This document shows positions 32,751-46,405 of a DNA stretch of 64,000 bases, one piece after another (position 1 is the stretch's first letter; every line of letters starts with the position of its first letter). Below the pieces are notes generated by a model. That model was not told the origin of the DNA. It did no database searches and was given only the letters and a program-made list of their open reading frames with translations. The stretch is taken from positions 1 through 64,000 of the forward strand of contig JBBIJF010000020.1 of NCBI GenBank assembly GCA_037446115.1, read 5' to 3'. The position numbers and the translations under genes are program-made. Origin of the DNA: JANWXD01 sp037446115 (GTDB taxonomy: Bacteria; Acidobacteriota; Terriglobia; Bryobacterales; Bryobacteraceae).

Positions 32751-34190
32751 CTAGGGGAGCTTCGTCTCTCCCATCAGCCAGCGGTCAATGCCTCGCGCCG
32801 CCTGGCGACCTTCGGAAATCGCCCACACCACGAGGGACTGTCCCCGGCGGGCGTCGCCCGCCGCAAAAACCCCGGGGACGGAAGACATGTAGTTCTCATC
32901 AGTTTTGACGTTGCCCCGCGCGTCGAGCTCGACGCCCAGCGGTTCGAGCACATCGCGTTTTACCGGGCCGAGGAACCCCATCGCCAGCAGCACCAGGTCC
33001 ACGTCCATGCTGAACTCGGTGCCCGGAATCGGCTCGAACTTCGGCGGCGGCCCCACGCGCACGGCGTGAAGCTTCTTCACATTCCCGCTGTCGTCGCCCG
33101 AGAACCCGACGGTTGAGACGGACCACTCGCGGATCCCGCCTTCTTCGTGGGAACTTTCCGAGCGCAACTGCAGCGGCCACAAAGGCCAAGGTGTCGCCGG
33201 CGACCGCTCTTCCGGCGGCCGGGGCAGAATCTCGAACTGGTGCACGGAGAGCGCCTTCTGGCGATGGCAGGTGCCCAGGCAATCCGCGCCCGTGTCGCCG
33301 CCCCCGATGATGACGACGCGCTTGCCCGTGGCCAGGATCGGCTCCGGATACCGCGTCGGGTCGGCGGCGAGGTCCGTGTCGCCCGCGTTGCGCTTGTTTT
33401 GCTGGGGCAGAAAATCCATGGCGAAATGGATGCCCTTGAGCTCGCGCCCGGGTACCTTGAGATCGCGGGGCTGCTCGGCGCCCACCGCAATCAGGATGGC
33501 GTCGAACTCCTTGCGCAGATCCTCGACGGGCACGTTGCGCCCGACATGCGCCCGGGTCACAAACTGTACGCCTTCGGCCTCCAGCTGCTCCAGGCGCCGG
33601 TCAATGTGATGCTTCTCCATCTTGAAGTCCGGGATCCCGTAGCGCAGCAGGCCGCCGATGCGGTCCGCTTTTTCAAACACCGTCACCCAGTGGCCGGCCC
33701 GGTTCAACTGCTGCGCCGCCGCCAGACCGGCGGGCCCGGAGCCGATGACGGCCACGCGTTTTCCGGTGCGGACCTCGGGAGGTTCCGGGCGGATCCAGCC
33801 TTCCTTCCAGGCGCGGTCAATGATCGCCCGCTCGATGGCTTTGATCGTTACCGGCGGCTCGTTGATCCCGAGCACGCAAGCCGCCTCACAGGGCGCCGGA
33901 CAGATCCGTCCCGTGAACTCGGGGAAGTTGTTGGTCGCGTGCAGCATGCGGATCGCTTCCCGCCAGCGGTCGCGCCAGACCAGATCGTTCCAGTCCGGAA
34001 TGATGTTGTTGAGCGGGCAGCCGGTGTGGCAGAAGGGCACCCCGCAGTCCATGCAGCGTGCTCCCTGGAGGCGGGCCTTCTCGTCGGGAAACTCCAGGTA
34101 GACCTCAAACCAATCGTGGATGCGTTCGGCCACGGGGCGCCGTTGGGGCGTCTCCCGCGCGTATTCTTTGAATCCCGTGATCTTACCCAT
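32751..34190 (-). CDS. gltD: Glutamate synthase [NADPH] small subunit
   Basis: A 479-residue subunit that brings NADPH electrons to the large subunit for making glutamate from glutamine and 2-oxoglutarate. The N-terminal iron-sulfur cysteines are C46, C49, C54, C58 (CMDCGVPFCHTGCP) and C97, C101, C105 (CPAPCEAAC). The FAD fold is VAVIGSGPAGLAAA and the NADPH fold VVIIGGGDTGADC. GVFAAGDARRGQSLVVWA near the C-terminus is the second FAD motif. Length is typical. It follows gltB by 18 bases and is expressed with it. Confidence 0.97.
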   Translation of the reverse strand: MGKITGFKEYARETPQRRPVAERIHDWFEVYLEFPDEKARLQGARCMDCGVPFCHTGCPLNNIIPDWNDLVWRDRWREAIRMLHATNNFPEFTGRICPAPCEAACVLGINEPPVTIKAIERAIIDRAWKEGWIRPEPPEVRTGKRVAVIGSGPAGLAAAQQLNRAGHWVTVFEKADRIGGLLRYGIPDFKMEKHHIDRRLEQLEAEGVQFVTRAHVGRNVPVEDLRKEFDAILIAVGAEQPRDLKVPGRELKGIHFAMDFLPQQNKRNAGDTDLAADPTRYPEPILATGKRVVIIGGGDTGADCLGTCHRQKALSVHQFEILPRPPEERSPATPWPLWPLQLRSESSHEEGGIREWSVSTVGFSGDDSGNVKKLHAVRVGPPPKFEPIPGTEFSMDVDLVLLAMGFLGPVKRDVLEPLGVELDARGNVKTDENYMSSVPGVFAAGDARRGQSLVVWAISEGRQAARGIDRWLMGETKLP

Positions 34191-34208
34191 GGCGGATTGG
34201 GGCGCCGA

Positions 34209-38777
<4,569 letters not shown>

Positions 38778-38806
38778 GTTGGGTGTAAACAACAGGTGTT
38801 TCCCCA

Positions 38807-38836
38807 AGTATACGGCGACAGGCTAGCATTAGTCAA
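38807..38836 (-). promoter_or_regulatory. Sigma-70-type promoter of gltBD
   Basis: On the minus strand, TTGACT (38836-38831) and TATACT (38812-38807) are 18 bases apart. The start point would be near 38800, giving a leader of about 23 bases before the ATG at 38777. This is one of the two best promoter matches in the window. Confidence 0.7.
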
Positions 38837-38871
38837 CAAAAATCTCTCGATCGCTTTCGATCACCGTCGCT

Positions 38872-38882
38872 TATGATATGAT
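38872..38882 (+). promoter_or_regulatory. Overlapping -10 boxes for the LysR-family gene
   Basis: TATGATATGAT contains two overlapping TATGAT hexamers (38872-38877 and 38877-38882). The second ends 6 bases before the GTG at 38889, so the message would be leaderless. The DNA between this and the gltB promoter holds TCGATCGCTTTCGATC, a possible regulator site. Confidence 0.45.
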
Positions 38883-38888
38883 CGTTAC

Positions 38889-39812
38889 GTGAATGTCAAA
38901 ACCATCCGCCTCTTCCGCGACATAGCGCAGACACGCAACCTCACGCGCGCGGCTGAAATGAACGAAGTGAGCCAGTCGGCCGCCAGCCAGGCGCTGAAGG
39001 CGCTCGAAGATGCCCTGAGCGTCCGACTCCTCAACCGCGGCGTGCGCCCGGTGGAGCTGACGGAAGCGGGGCGGATTTATTACGAGTTTTGCCGCGACGT
39101 CCTGCGGCGCTACGAGGAGCTGGAGGCAGCGCTCGACAAGGTCCGCGGGCGCGTGGGGGGGAGCGTGCGGATCGCCTCGATTTACTCGGTGGGCATTTCC
39201 GAAATGGCGCGCCTGGAGGAGGAGTTTGCGCGCCGGCTTCCGGGCGCGGAGTTGCGAGTCGAATATCTGCGCCCGGAGAAAGTCTACGAAGCGGTGCTGG
39301 CCGACCGGGCGGATCTGGGACTGGTCAGCTACCCTGAGCCGAAACGCCAGATCACGGTGATTCCGTGGCGGCAAGAGCAGATGGTGCTGGCGCTGGCGCC
39401 ATCACATCCCTGGGCCGGGCGGCAGAGCGTGCGCCCGGAGGAGCTGGACGGCCAGGATTTTGTCGGCTTCGATCAGGACCTGCCCATCAGCCGGGACATC
39501 CGGCGCTTTTTGCGGGAGCACGGCGTGGAGGTCAACTGGGTGTTTCACTTCGACAACATCCAGACCATGAAGGAAGCCGTGGCACTCGGAACAGGGATGG
39601 CTATTCTGCCCGCACCGGTGTTGCGGGACGACATCGAGCAGGGCCGCCTGGCTGCGGTACCGCTCGAGGCGCCGGGGCTGGTGCGCCCCCTGGGCATCAT
39701 TCACCGCAAACGCAAGCAGTTCAACCGTGCCGCCCAGGTCTTTCTGGAAATTCTGAGATCCCAGCCCGGGGAGACGACCCTGCTTGACAGCGCCTCCACT
39801 CGCAGAGGATGA
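38889..39812 (+). CDS. LysR-family transcriptional regulator
   Basis: A 307-residue regulator with an N-terminal winged helix-turn-helix (FRDIAQTRNLTRAAEM, SQSAASQALKALED) and a C-terminal effector-binding domain (about 90-300). It is divergent from gltBD across a 111-base gap holding both promoters, the same arrangement as gltC-gltAB in Bacillus subtilis. Control of gltBD is therefore a fair inference, although sequence alone does not make it a GltC orthologue. The GTG start puts the HTH at the usual distance from the N-terminus. Its 3' end lies 32 bases before the aldose epimerase. Confidence 0.92.
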   Translation: MNVKTIRLFRDIAQTRNLTRAAEMNEVSQSAASQALKALEDALSVRLLNRGVRPVELTEAGRIYYEFCRDVLRRYEELEAALDKVRGRVGGSVRIASIYSVGISEMARLEEEFARRLPGAELRVEYLRPEKVYEAVLADRADLGLVSYPEPKRQITVIPWRQEQMVLALAPSHPWAGRQSVRPEELDGQDFVGFDQDLPISRDIRRFLREHGVEVNWVFHFDNIQTMKEAVALGTGMAILPAPVLRDDIEQGRLAAVPLEAPGLVRPLGIIHRKRKQFNRAAQVFLEILRSQPGETTLLDSASTRRG

Positions 39813-39844
39813 TCGTAGCTTTGCAAGCGATTGCAGGAGATCTC

Positions 39845-40975
39845 ATGCGTGCGGCAAGCTGGCTGGCGCTCCTTGGGGCCGCGGTCTTGGGGACGGGATG
39901 CGCCCGGCGTGAAACTCCAGCCACAAGGATCATGAAGCAGGAATTCGGCAAGACTCAGGACGGCGTGGCGGTTCAACTTTACACCCTCCGCAACACTAAG
40001 GGCGTCCGCATCGCCATCACCAACTACGGTGGCATCATCACCTCCATCGTGGTCCCGGACCGCGAGGGCCGCGCCGGTGACATCGTGCTGGGTTTCGACA
40101 CGCTCGACGGGTACCTCAAGGGGCATCCCTATTTCGGAGCGATCATCGGGCGCTATGGCAACCGCATCGGCAAGGCCCGTTTCTCTCTGGACGGGGTGGA
40201 ATACCGGCTCGCGCAAAATGATGGCGACAACCACCTGCACGGCGGGCTCAAGGGTTTCGACAAGGTGGTCTGGCACGCCCGCGAGTACGCGGATGCGGCA
40301 GGGCAGCACCTGGCGCTCCACTACCGGAGCCGCGACGGCGAAGAAGGCTACCCGGGCAACCTGGACGCCAACGTCGTCTACACGCTCAACGAGAACAACC
40401 AGCTGCGCATCGAATACACCGCCACCACCGACAAGCCGACCGTGGTGAATCTCACCAACCACAGCTACTTCAACCTGGCGGGGGATGGCGACATTCTCGG
40501 GCATGTGCTGCGACTCAACGCGGATCAGTTCACTCCTGTGGACAAGGGGCTGATTCCCACCGGAGAGCTGCGGGCGGTCCAGGGCACGCCGTTCGACTTC
40601 ACCACGCCCACCGCCATCGGCGCGCGGATCAACCAGGACGACGAACAGCTCCGCTTCGGCCGCGGCTACGACCACAATTTCGTCGTGCGGGGGGAAGCCG
40701 GCGTGCTGCGGGAGGCCGCCGAGGTATACGAACCGAAGACGGGTCGGACGCTGCGGGTGCTCACCACCGAGCCGGGGATTCAGTTCTATTCCGGCAATTT
40801 CCTGGACGGCACTCTCCGAGGCAAAGGCGGTCGCGTCTACGGGCACCGTTCGGGCTTCTGCCTGGAGACGCAGCACTTCCCGGACTCGCCGAACAAGCCG
40901 CAGTTTCCCTCGACGGTGTTGCGGCCCGGCGAAACTTACCGCTCCACGACCGTCTATGAATTCGGCGCGCGCTGA
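39845..40975 (+). CDS. galM: Aldose 1-epimerase, lipoprotein-like
   Basis: A 376-residue mutarotase that interconverts alpha and beta anomers of aldoses. Substrate and catalytic residues appear in GRYGNRIGKARF, NHLHGGLKGFDK, NLTNHSYFNLAGD (catalytic His), DHNFVV and CLETQHFPDSPN (catalytic Glu). It starts with a signal sequence ending in GTGC (Cys19), which resembles a lipobox though position -3 is Gly rather than Leu. It is probably an exported or anchored epimerase. The start at 39845 has an AGGAG site 6 bases upstream, better than an in-frame ATG at 39809. It converges on the RraA-like gene with 3 bases between stops. Confidence 0.93.
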   Translation: MRAASWLALLGAAVLGTGCARRETPATRIMKQEFGKTQDGVAVQLYTLRNTKGVRIAITNYGGIITSIVVPDREGRAGDIVLGFDTLDGYLKGHPYFGAIIGRYGNRIGKARFSLDGVEYRLAQNDGDNHLHGGLKGFDKVVWHAREYADAAGQHLALHYRSRDGEEGYPGNLDANVVYTLNENNQLRIEYTATTDKPTVVNLTNHSYFNLAGDGDILGHVLRLNADQFTPVDKGLIPTGELRAVQGTPFDFTTPTAIGARINQDDEQLRFGRGYDHNFVVRGEAGVLREAAEVYEPKTGRTLRVLTTEPGIQFYSGNFLDGTLRGKGGRVYGHRSGFCLETQHFPDSPNKPQFPSTVLRPGETYRSTTVYEFGAR

Positions 40976-40978
40976 GTG

Positions 40979-41767
40979 CTACCTGGCCTGCTTCTTCTTC
41001 CAGCGTTCCAGGCCCACGTTGTCGAGGAACTGGCGGGCGGCCTGAGCCACTTCTTCGGCGCGCTCGCGCGGCACCACGACGACGCCGTCGCCGTCGGCCA
41101 CCACCACGTCGCCGGGCCGCACCAGCACGCCGCCGATGGTCACGGGCCGGTTGACGGATTCCAGTTCGTTGCGTCCCGGCCGGATGCCGCGGGCCAGGCG
41201 CCGGTAGTAGGCCGGGACCCGGTGATAGATGATCTCGTCGCTGTCGGCCAGACCTCCGCTGGTCACCACGCCGATCATGCCGCGCTTGTGCCAGTTGCGG
41301 ATGTTGGTCGAGCCGATGGAGCGCGACTCGCCGTCGTCGGTGGCGTCAATGACCAGCACGGCGCCCGGGAACAGCACCTCCTGGAACGCCTCCGAGGTCA
41401 GGTCGCGGTACCAGCGGCTGATGGTGGCGGGATCCATTTTCGGCTCCCGCTTGTTGGTGGGCACGTACCGTGCGGTGACGGCGATGCCGATGATCCGGTG
41501 GGTGAAGTTTTCCGTGTCGCGCCACAGGGCTTTGATCTCCGGATCCACGATGCCCACGTCGGCCAGGCCGACCACGTCCATGCCGTCGGAGACGTCCGCC
41601 ACCCGCAGGCCGTCAAACATTTTCAGAATGCGCTGGTTTTCCTCCTGCGAGTACTCTTTGTAGGGAATAAAGAGCTTGACCTTGCCGTTGTCCAGAGTGA
41701 TCTGCGCTGCCGCCGGCACCGCCAGGGCGGCGACCAAAGCGGCAGCGGACCTAAACACGCTTTTCAT
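40979..41767 (-). CDS. RraA/HMG-aldolase family protein with signal peptide
   Basis: A 262-residue protein whose core (LRVADVSDGMDVVGL, FPGAVLVIDATDDGESRSIG, RGMIGVVTSGGLADSD, VRPGDVVVADGDGVVVVPRE) is the RraA-like fold shared by 4-hydroxy-4-methyl-2-oxoglutarate aldolases and RNase E inhibitors. In aldolase members the Gly/Asp-rich loop binds metal and pyruvate. An N-terminal signal peptide (MKSVFRSAAALVAALAVPAAAQ) indicates export, unlike classic RraA, so RNase regulation is not plausible and a periplasmic lyase is more likely. It follows a sodium:solute symporter on the same strand, which might import its product. Confidence 0.85.
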   Translation of the reverse strand: MKSVFRSAAALVAALAVPAAAQITLDNGKVKLFIPYKEYSQEENQRILKMFDGLRVADVSDGMDVVGLADVGIVDPEIKALWRDTENFTHRIIGIAVTARYVPTNKREPKMDPATISRWYRDLTSEAFQEVLFPGAVLVIDATDDGESRSIGSTNIRNWHKRGMIGVVTSGGLADSDEIIYHRVPAYYRRLARGIRPGRNELESVNRPVTIGGVLVRPGDVVVADGDGVVVVPRERAEEVAQAARQFLDNVGLERWKKKQAR

Positions 41768-41800
41768 GATCGTAAACCTCCGCGGATGTTCGCGCGCAGC

Positions 41801-43432
41801 TTACCAGAAACGGATGTAGAACGCCACGATCACGCTCACGATGATCACGGTGTGAATGACGTCCCAGTGATTCCAGCTTGCGCGGGTTTCCGCCTTTTGC
41901 TCCGGTGTGGCCGAGCCGAGGGTGAGCCCGCGGATCCGCTCCTCGTCCGGAGGGGAGCCGAAGCGGTTGGCAACCGCCATCACCAGGATCGTGATCACGA
42001 ACAGGAGGATGCAATAGTGCAACCAGTTGATGGTCTCGATGCGCCAGAGGATGCCCCCCGGCGCCAGCCGGTCGCGAAACACGTCGAGCACCAGCCGGAA
42101 CATCCCCAGGCAGAAGCCGACCACCAGCCCGGCCGTGCCTGCCGCTCCCCCGACCCGCTTGGAAAGAATCCCCACCAGGAACACGGCGGCGATGCTCGGT
42201 CCGATCAGAGACTGCACCATCTGAAGGTATTCGTAGAGCACGTCGGCGACCGACTTCATCAGCGGAATCCACACCACGCCGAGGCCCACCACCGTGGCGG
42301 TGGCCACGCGGCCCACAAACACCAGGTGCCGCTCGCTCGATTGCGGCCGGAACTTCTTGTAGAAGTCCACCGTGAACAGCGTGGCCGAGGAATTGAACAG
42401 GGATGCCAGCGAGCTCATCAGGGCGGCGACCAGCCCTCCGACCACGACGCCCTTGAGCCCCGCCGGCAGCAGTGTCGCCACCAGCGTGGGGAACGCTTGA
42501 TCGGCGCTCTCGATCCGGATCAGGCCCTTCTGTTTGAGAGCGTAGGCGATCATGCCGGGCACCAGGAAGATGAACACCGGGAGCAACTTCATGTAGGCGG
42601 CGAAGATCGCCCCGCGCCGCGCTTCTTTCTGGCTGCGCGCCGAAAGCGTGCGCTGCACGATGTATTGATCCGTGCACCAGTACCAGAAGCCGATCAGGGC
42701 TGATCCGAGCAGCACGCCCGTCCAGGGGAACATCGGGTCGCTGGCCGGCCGGATGAGTTTCATATTGGGGCCGCAGATCCGTTCCACTTCACTCCAGCCC
42801 CCCACGGCGGAAAGACCCATGAACAGGATCACGATCGAGCCGATGATCAGCACGGGGGCCTGAAGAATCGAGGTGTAAAGCACGGCTTTCATCCCGCCGA
42901 GCACGGTGAACAGGCCGGTGACCGCCACCAAGCCGATGGCGCTGATCCAGAAAAAGTCGATGCCCATCCACTGGTCAATGCCGAGGACGGTCTTGAAGAC
43001 CACGCCGCCGGCGTAGACCGTTACGGCCACCTTGGTCAGCACGTAGCTCACCAGCGAGATCAGCGACAGGAACGTCCGCGCCGAAGGGCTATAGCGCCGC
43101 TCCAAAAACTCGGGCATCGTGAAGACGCGGCTGCGGGCGTAAAAGGGGACGAAGACCCACCCCAGCACGAGAATCAGCCAGGCGTGCATCTCCCAGTGGG
43201 CCATGGCCATGCCGCTTTCATAGCCGGCCCCGGCCAGACCCACCAGGTGCTCGGAGCCGATGTTGGAGGCAAAGATGGAGGCGCCCACGGCCACCCATCC
43301 GGCGTCGCGCCCCGCCAGGAAATAGTCGGCCGTGTCCTCTTCTTTCTGCCTGAGCACCCAGACGATGATGCCAGCCAGCCCGACAAAAAACAGCATCAGT
43401 ACGGCCCAATCCCATCCCGTGAATCCGACCAT
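41801..43432 (-). CDS. Sodium:solute symporter (SGLT family)
   Basis: A 543-residue membrane protein with about 13 to 14 helices. DYFLAGRDAGWVAVGASIFASNIGSEHLVGLAG is recognisable in parts as the SSS signature after TM1. FMGLSAVGGWSEVERICG and WYWCTDQYIVQRTLSARS match the sugar-transporting SGLT branch, in which the Tyr/Trp-rich stretch lines the sugar site. It probably imports a sugar with sodium, consistent with xylulokinase and an aldose epimerase nearby. The start at 43432 has GAGG 5 bases upstream and follows an extension that is not conserved. Confidence 0.92.
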   Translation of the reverse strand: MVGFTGWDWAVLMLFFVGLAGIIVWVLRQKEEDTADYFLAGRDAGWVAVGASIFASNIGSEHLVGLAGAGYESGMAMAHWEMHAWLILVLGWVFVPFYARSRVFTMPEFLERRYSPSARTFLSLISLVSYVLTKVAVTVYAGGVVFKTVLGIDQWMGIDFFWISAIGLVAVTGLFTVLGGMKAVLYTSILQAPVLIIGSIVILFMGLSAVGGWSEVERICGPNMKLIRPASDPMFPWTGVLLGSALIGFWYWCTDQYIVQRTLSARSQKEARRGAIFAAYMKLLPVFIFLVPGMIAYALKQKGLIRIESADQAFPTLVATLLPAGLKGVVVGGLVAALMSSLASLFNSSATLFTVDFYKKFRPQSSERHLVFVGRVATATVVGLGVVWIPLMKSVADVLYEYLQMVQSLIGPSIAAVFLVGILSKRVGGAAGTAGLVVGFCLGMFRLVLDVFRDRLAPGGILWRIETINWLHYCILLFVITILVMAVANRFGSPPDEERIRGLTLGSATPEQKAETRASWNHWDVIHTVIIVSVIVAFYIRFW

Positions 43433-43558
43433 ATGCCCTCGGTTCCTTTCTGTGCACGGCGGTGACCCGGTGTCACGGCCGGTCAAACCCTTGAGTATCT
43501 CTCAGATTGGGCCGTCTGGGGAAGCGCTTTCAGAGGCGCAGAACCCGCAACCGGACGG

Positions 43559-45055
43559 CTAGAGCAGGTTCTCGATCAAACTGTAGACGGGCTTGAGCGT
43601 CGGGTACAGCGTCCGATACACCTCGTGACCGCGCCGATATAGCTGCGACTCATGGGGTCGCGGCAACACGGACTCCACTTCCCGGATGACGGCGCGGCAG
43701 GCCTCGGGCACCGACGCGTACACCCCTGTACCTACGAGGGCCAGGAGGGCGGCTCCGTATGCGGATCCCTCCTGCGAGGCCAGCGTCACCACACGCTTGC
43801 CGAAGATGTCGGCCAGCAGTTGCCGCCAGAAAGCGCTGCGGGCTCCGCCGCCGGAGGCCCGCACGGATTCCACGGACACCCCCATCGCCTCGATGATGTC
43901 CAGGCAGTCTTTCTGGCTGTAGGAGACGCCCTCGAGCAGGGAACGTAACAAATCGGCCCGCGTGTGTTTCGCCGTCAGACCGATCCAGCCGCCGCGCGCG
44001 CTCGAATCCAGGTGAGGCGTCCGCTCTCCCATCAGATAAGGGAGCCAGAACAGGCCGTGGGACAGGGGAGGAGCCGCCGCGGCTTCCGCGGTCAGGGCAT
44101 CGTAGTCCGTGCCAGGCGCGAGCTGGTTGCGGAACCACTGCAAGCTCAGCCCCGCTCCCTGCGTGACGCCCATGACATGCCAGGCGCCCCGGACGGCGTG
44201 GCAGAAGGTGTGCACGCGTCCGAGCGGATCATAGGCCGGTCTGTCCATGTGGGCGAAGACGACGCCGGAGGTTCCCAGCGTGCAGGAGACGATGCCCGGT
44301 TCGACGACTCCATTGCCCACCGCGCTTGCCGCCTGGTCGCCCCCGCCTCCCACGACCGGAGTGCCTGGGGCCAGGCCCGTGGCCGCAGCGGCCGACTCGG
44401 TCACCCGTCCGGTCACCTCACTGGATTCGTAAACTTGCGGCAGGATGGAGGCATCCAGCTTGAGGCGCTCGAGCATTTGCGAGGACCAGCGCCGCCGGAC
44501 CACATCAAACAGTGACGTGCCGGAGGCGTCAGAGACCTCGGTTGCGTACTCGCCGGTGAGGCGGAAGCGCACGTAATCCTTGGGAAGCAGCATCCTGCGG
44601 ATGCGCGCAAAGTGGCCCGGTTCGTGGTCCCGCACCCAGAGCAGTTTGGGCAAGGTAAAGCCGGTCAGGACCGGGTTCGCCGTAAAGGCCAGAACATTCT
44701 CCTTGCCCACCACGCGGTTGACGTAGTCCACCTGCGCCTGGCTGCGCTGATCGCACCAGATCAACGCAGGTCGGATCACCTGGTCCTGGGCGTCGAGCAG
44801 CACGAGCCCGTGCATCTGCCCGGACAGTCCCACCCCGCGGATGTCTTTGCCGGTAGCTCCGGCTTCGGCCAGCACGCCCCGGATGGCCGACTGGGCAGCT
44901 TCCCACCAGTTCTCGGGCCGCTGCTCGGCCCACAACGGCCGCTCCATCCGCATCTCCTCATGCGGCGCCGTAAAGCCGGCTTTCACGTCTCCTGCCTCGT
45001 CCACCAGCAGCGCCCGGCTGCCGCCGGTTCCTACGTCTAACCCTAGCCAGTACAT
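43559..45055 (-). CDS. xylB: Xylulokinase
   Basis: A 498-residue FGGY-family kinase that phosphorylates D-xylulose with ATP. The N-terminal ATP-phosphate loop is GLDVGTGGSRALL. GVGLSGQMHGLVLLD and PALIWCDQRS form the substrate region, GGGGDQAASAVGNG contains the catalytic Asp, and ASGGGARSAFWRQLLADI is the second FGGY signature. Length is typical. No xylose isomerase is in the window. With the SGLT symporter downstream on the same strand, it suggests pentose use. Confidence 0.94.
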   Translation of the reverse strand: MYWLGLDVGTGGSRALLVDEAGDVKAGFTAPHEEMRMERPLWAEQRPENWWEAAQSAIRGVLAEAGATGKDIRGVGLSGQMHGLVLLDAQDQVIRPALIWCDQRSQAQVDYVNRVVGKENVLAFTANPVLTGFTLPKLLWVRDHEPGHFARIRRMLLPKDYVRFRLTGEYATEVSDASGTSLFDVVRRRWSSQMLERLKLDASILPQVYESSEVTGRVTESAAAATGLAPGTPVVGGGGDQAASAVGNGVVEPGIVSCTLGTSGVVFAHMDRPAYDPLGRVHTFCHAVRGAWHVMGVTQGAGLSLQWFRNQLAPGTDYDALTAEAAAAPPLSHGLFWLPYLMGERTPHLDSSARGGWIGLTAKHTRADLLRSLLEGVSYSQKDCLDIIEAMGVSVESVRASGGGARSAFWRQLLADIFGKRVVTLASQEGSAYGAALLALVGTGVYASVPEACRAVIREVESVLPRPHESQLYRRGHEVYRTLYPTLKPVYSLIENLL

Positions 45056-45136
45056 GCAGATGAGACCTCAATGCGAATGTTTTTTCGCACCGCATCATAA
45101 CAAATCGGCCTCAGCAGGCGCGCGCCGGCCGTGCAG

Positions 45137-45142
45137 TATCAT
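45137..45142 (+). promoter_or_regulatory. Possible -10 box for a leaderless aminotransferase transcript
   Basis: TATCAT ends 6 bases before the ATG at 45149. The intervening ATGAAACA holds no ribosome site, so the first base of the message would be at or next to the start codon. Confidence 0.45.
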
Positions 45143-45148
45143 GAAACA

Positions 45149-46396
45149 ATGACTCTTATGTCGTCTTCCACTGGGAAGTCGCCCGTGGAGTCAGTGATCG
45201 AGCTCGAACGGGAATACTTGTTGCAAAACTACAGCCGCTATCCGGTTGTGCTCCGCCGCGGCAAAGGCTGCTGGTTGTACGATGCCGAAGGACGCCGCTA
45301 TCTGGATCTGATCTCCGGCATCGGCGTCAATGCTCTCGGCCACGCTCATCCGAGGATTCTGCGTGTGTTGCGGGAGCAGGCGGGCCTGCTGATCCACTGC
45401 TCCAACCTGTACTACCACGACTACCAGGCGCCGCTGGCCCGGCGGCTGGTCGAGCGCAGTGGGCTGGCTCGCTGCTTTTTTTGCAACTCCGGCACGGAAG
45501 CCATGGAGGGCGCCCTGAAGATGGTCCGGGCGCACGGGCGGCGAATTCATCCGGAGAAGTACGAAATCGTCTCTCTGGAGAACTCCTTCCACGGGCGTAC
45601 GCTCGGCGCGCTTTCCGTCACCGGGCAGGAGAAATACCGCAAGGATTTCGAGCCGCTGCTGCCGGGAGTCCGGTTTGTGGCGCCGGGCGACGGTGCGGCG
45701 CTCGAGGCCGCCGTGAGCGAGCGCACGGCCGGCATCGTGCTGGAATGGATTCAGGGAGAGGGCGGCGTCGTTCCGCTGCCGGTAGAGTATGCCCGCCAGG
45801 CGCGGGCTCTGGCGGATCGCTTCGATGCGCTGCTGGTTTTCGACGAAATCCAGTGCGGGCTGGGGCGGACCGGCACCTATTTCGCCTACCAGCTGGCGGA
45901 GCCGCCGGTGGCACCGGACATCGCGGTGGTTGCCAAACCGCTGGCTTGCGGGCTGCCTCTGGGGGCGATTTTGGCCAACGAAAAAGCCGCCTCCACGATC
46001 GGCCCGGCGATGCACGGCTCCACGTTCGGAGGCGGCCCCTTGGCCTGTCGGGTGGCCCTCGAGTTCCTGGACATTCTCGACGAACAGCTGTTGCACATCC
46101 ACACGGCAGGGGGATACTTCCAGCGGGAGCTCTGCGAGCTGGCGCGCCACCACAGCTTCGTGCGCGAGGTGCGCGGCTTCGGCCTGATGATCGGCGTCGA
46201 GTTGACGATCCCGGGCAAGGATCTGGTTTCCGAAGCGCTGGCGGAAGGCCTTCTGATCAACTGCACGCAGGAACGGGTCCTGCGGTTCCTGCCTCCCTAC
46301 GTCATCACGGAGGCCGAACTCGAACGAGCCGTCAAGATCCTGGGAAAGCTCTTCCGGAAGGTCAAGCCGCCGGAGATCGGCGAGCCGGCGCCCTAG
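45149..46396 (+). CDS. argD: Class III aminotransferase, acetylornithine aminotransferase-like
   Basis: A 415-residue PLP enzyme. The PLP lysine is K263 (VVAKPLACGLPLG), the cofactor Asp is D232 (FDEIQCGLGRTG), and FFCNSGTEAMEGALK and HGSTFGGGPLAC bind the phosphate. The best family fit is acetylornithine/succinyldiaminopimelate aminotransferase (arginine or lysine synthesis). However, no other arginine gene is close, and the next genes are glycosyltransferases and a flippase, so another amino donor-acceptor pair is possible. The start at 45149 is preferred to one at 45131, since the -10 box at 45137 lies between them. Confidence 0.85.
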   Translation: MTLMSSSTGKSPVESVIELEREYLLQNYSRYPVVLRRGKGCWLYDAEGRRYLDLISGIGVNALGHAHPRILRVLREQAGLLIHCSNLYYHDYQAPLARRLVERSGLARCFFCNSGTEAMEGALKMVRAHGRRIHPEKYEIVSLENSFHGRTLGALSVTGQEKYRKDFEPLLPGVRFVAPGDGAALEAAVSERTAGIVLEWIQGEGGVVPLPVEYARQARALADRFDALLVFDEIQCGLGRTGTYFAYQLAEPPVAPDIAVVAKPLACGLPLGAILANEKAASTIGPAMHGSTFGGGPLACRVALEFLDILDEQLLHIHTAGGYFQRELCELARHHSFVREVRGFGLMIGVELTIPGKDLVSEALAEGLLINCTQERVLRFLPPYVITEAELERAVKILGKLFRKVKPPEIGEPAP

Positions 46397-46405
46397 GCAA
46401 CGCCG

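Noticed and set aside
38778..38807. Longer gltB start at the TTG codon 38807
   Set aside because: The codon overlaps the TATACT -10 box, so it would not be in the mRNA.
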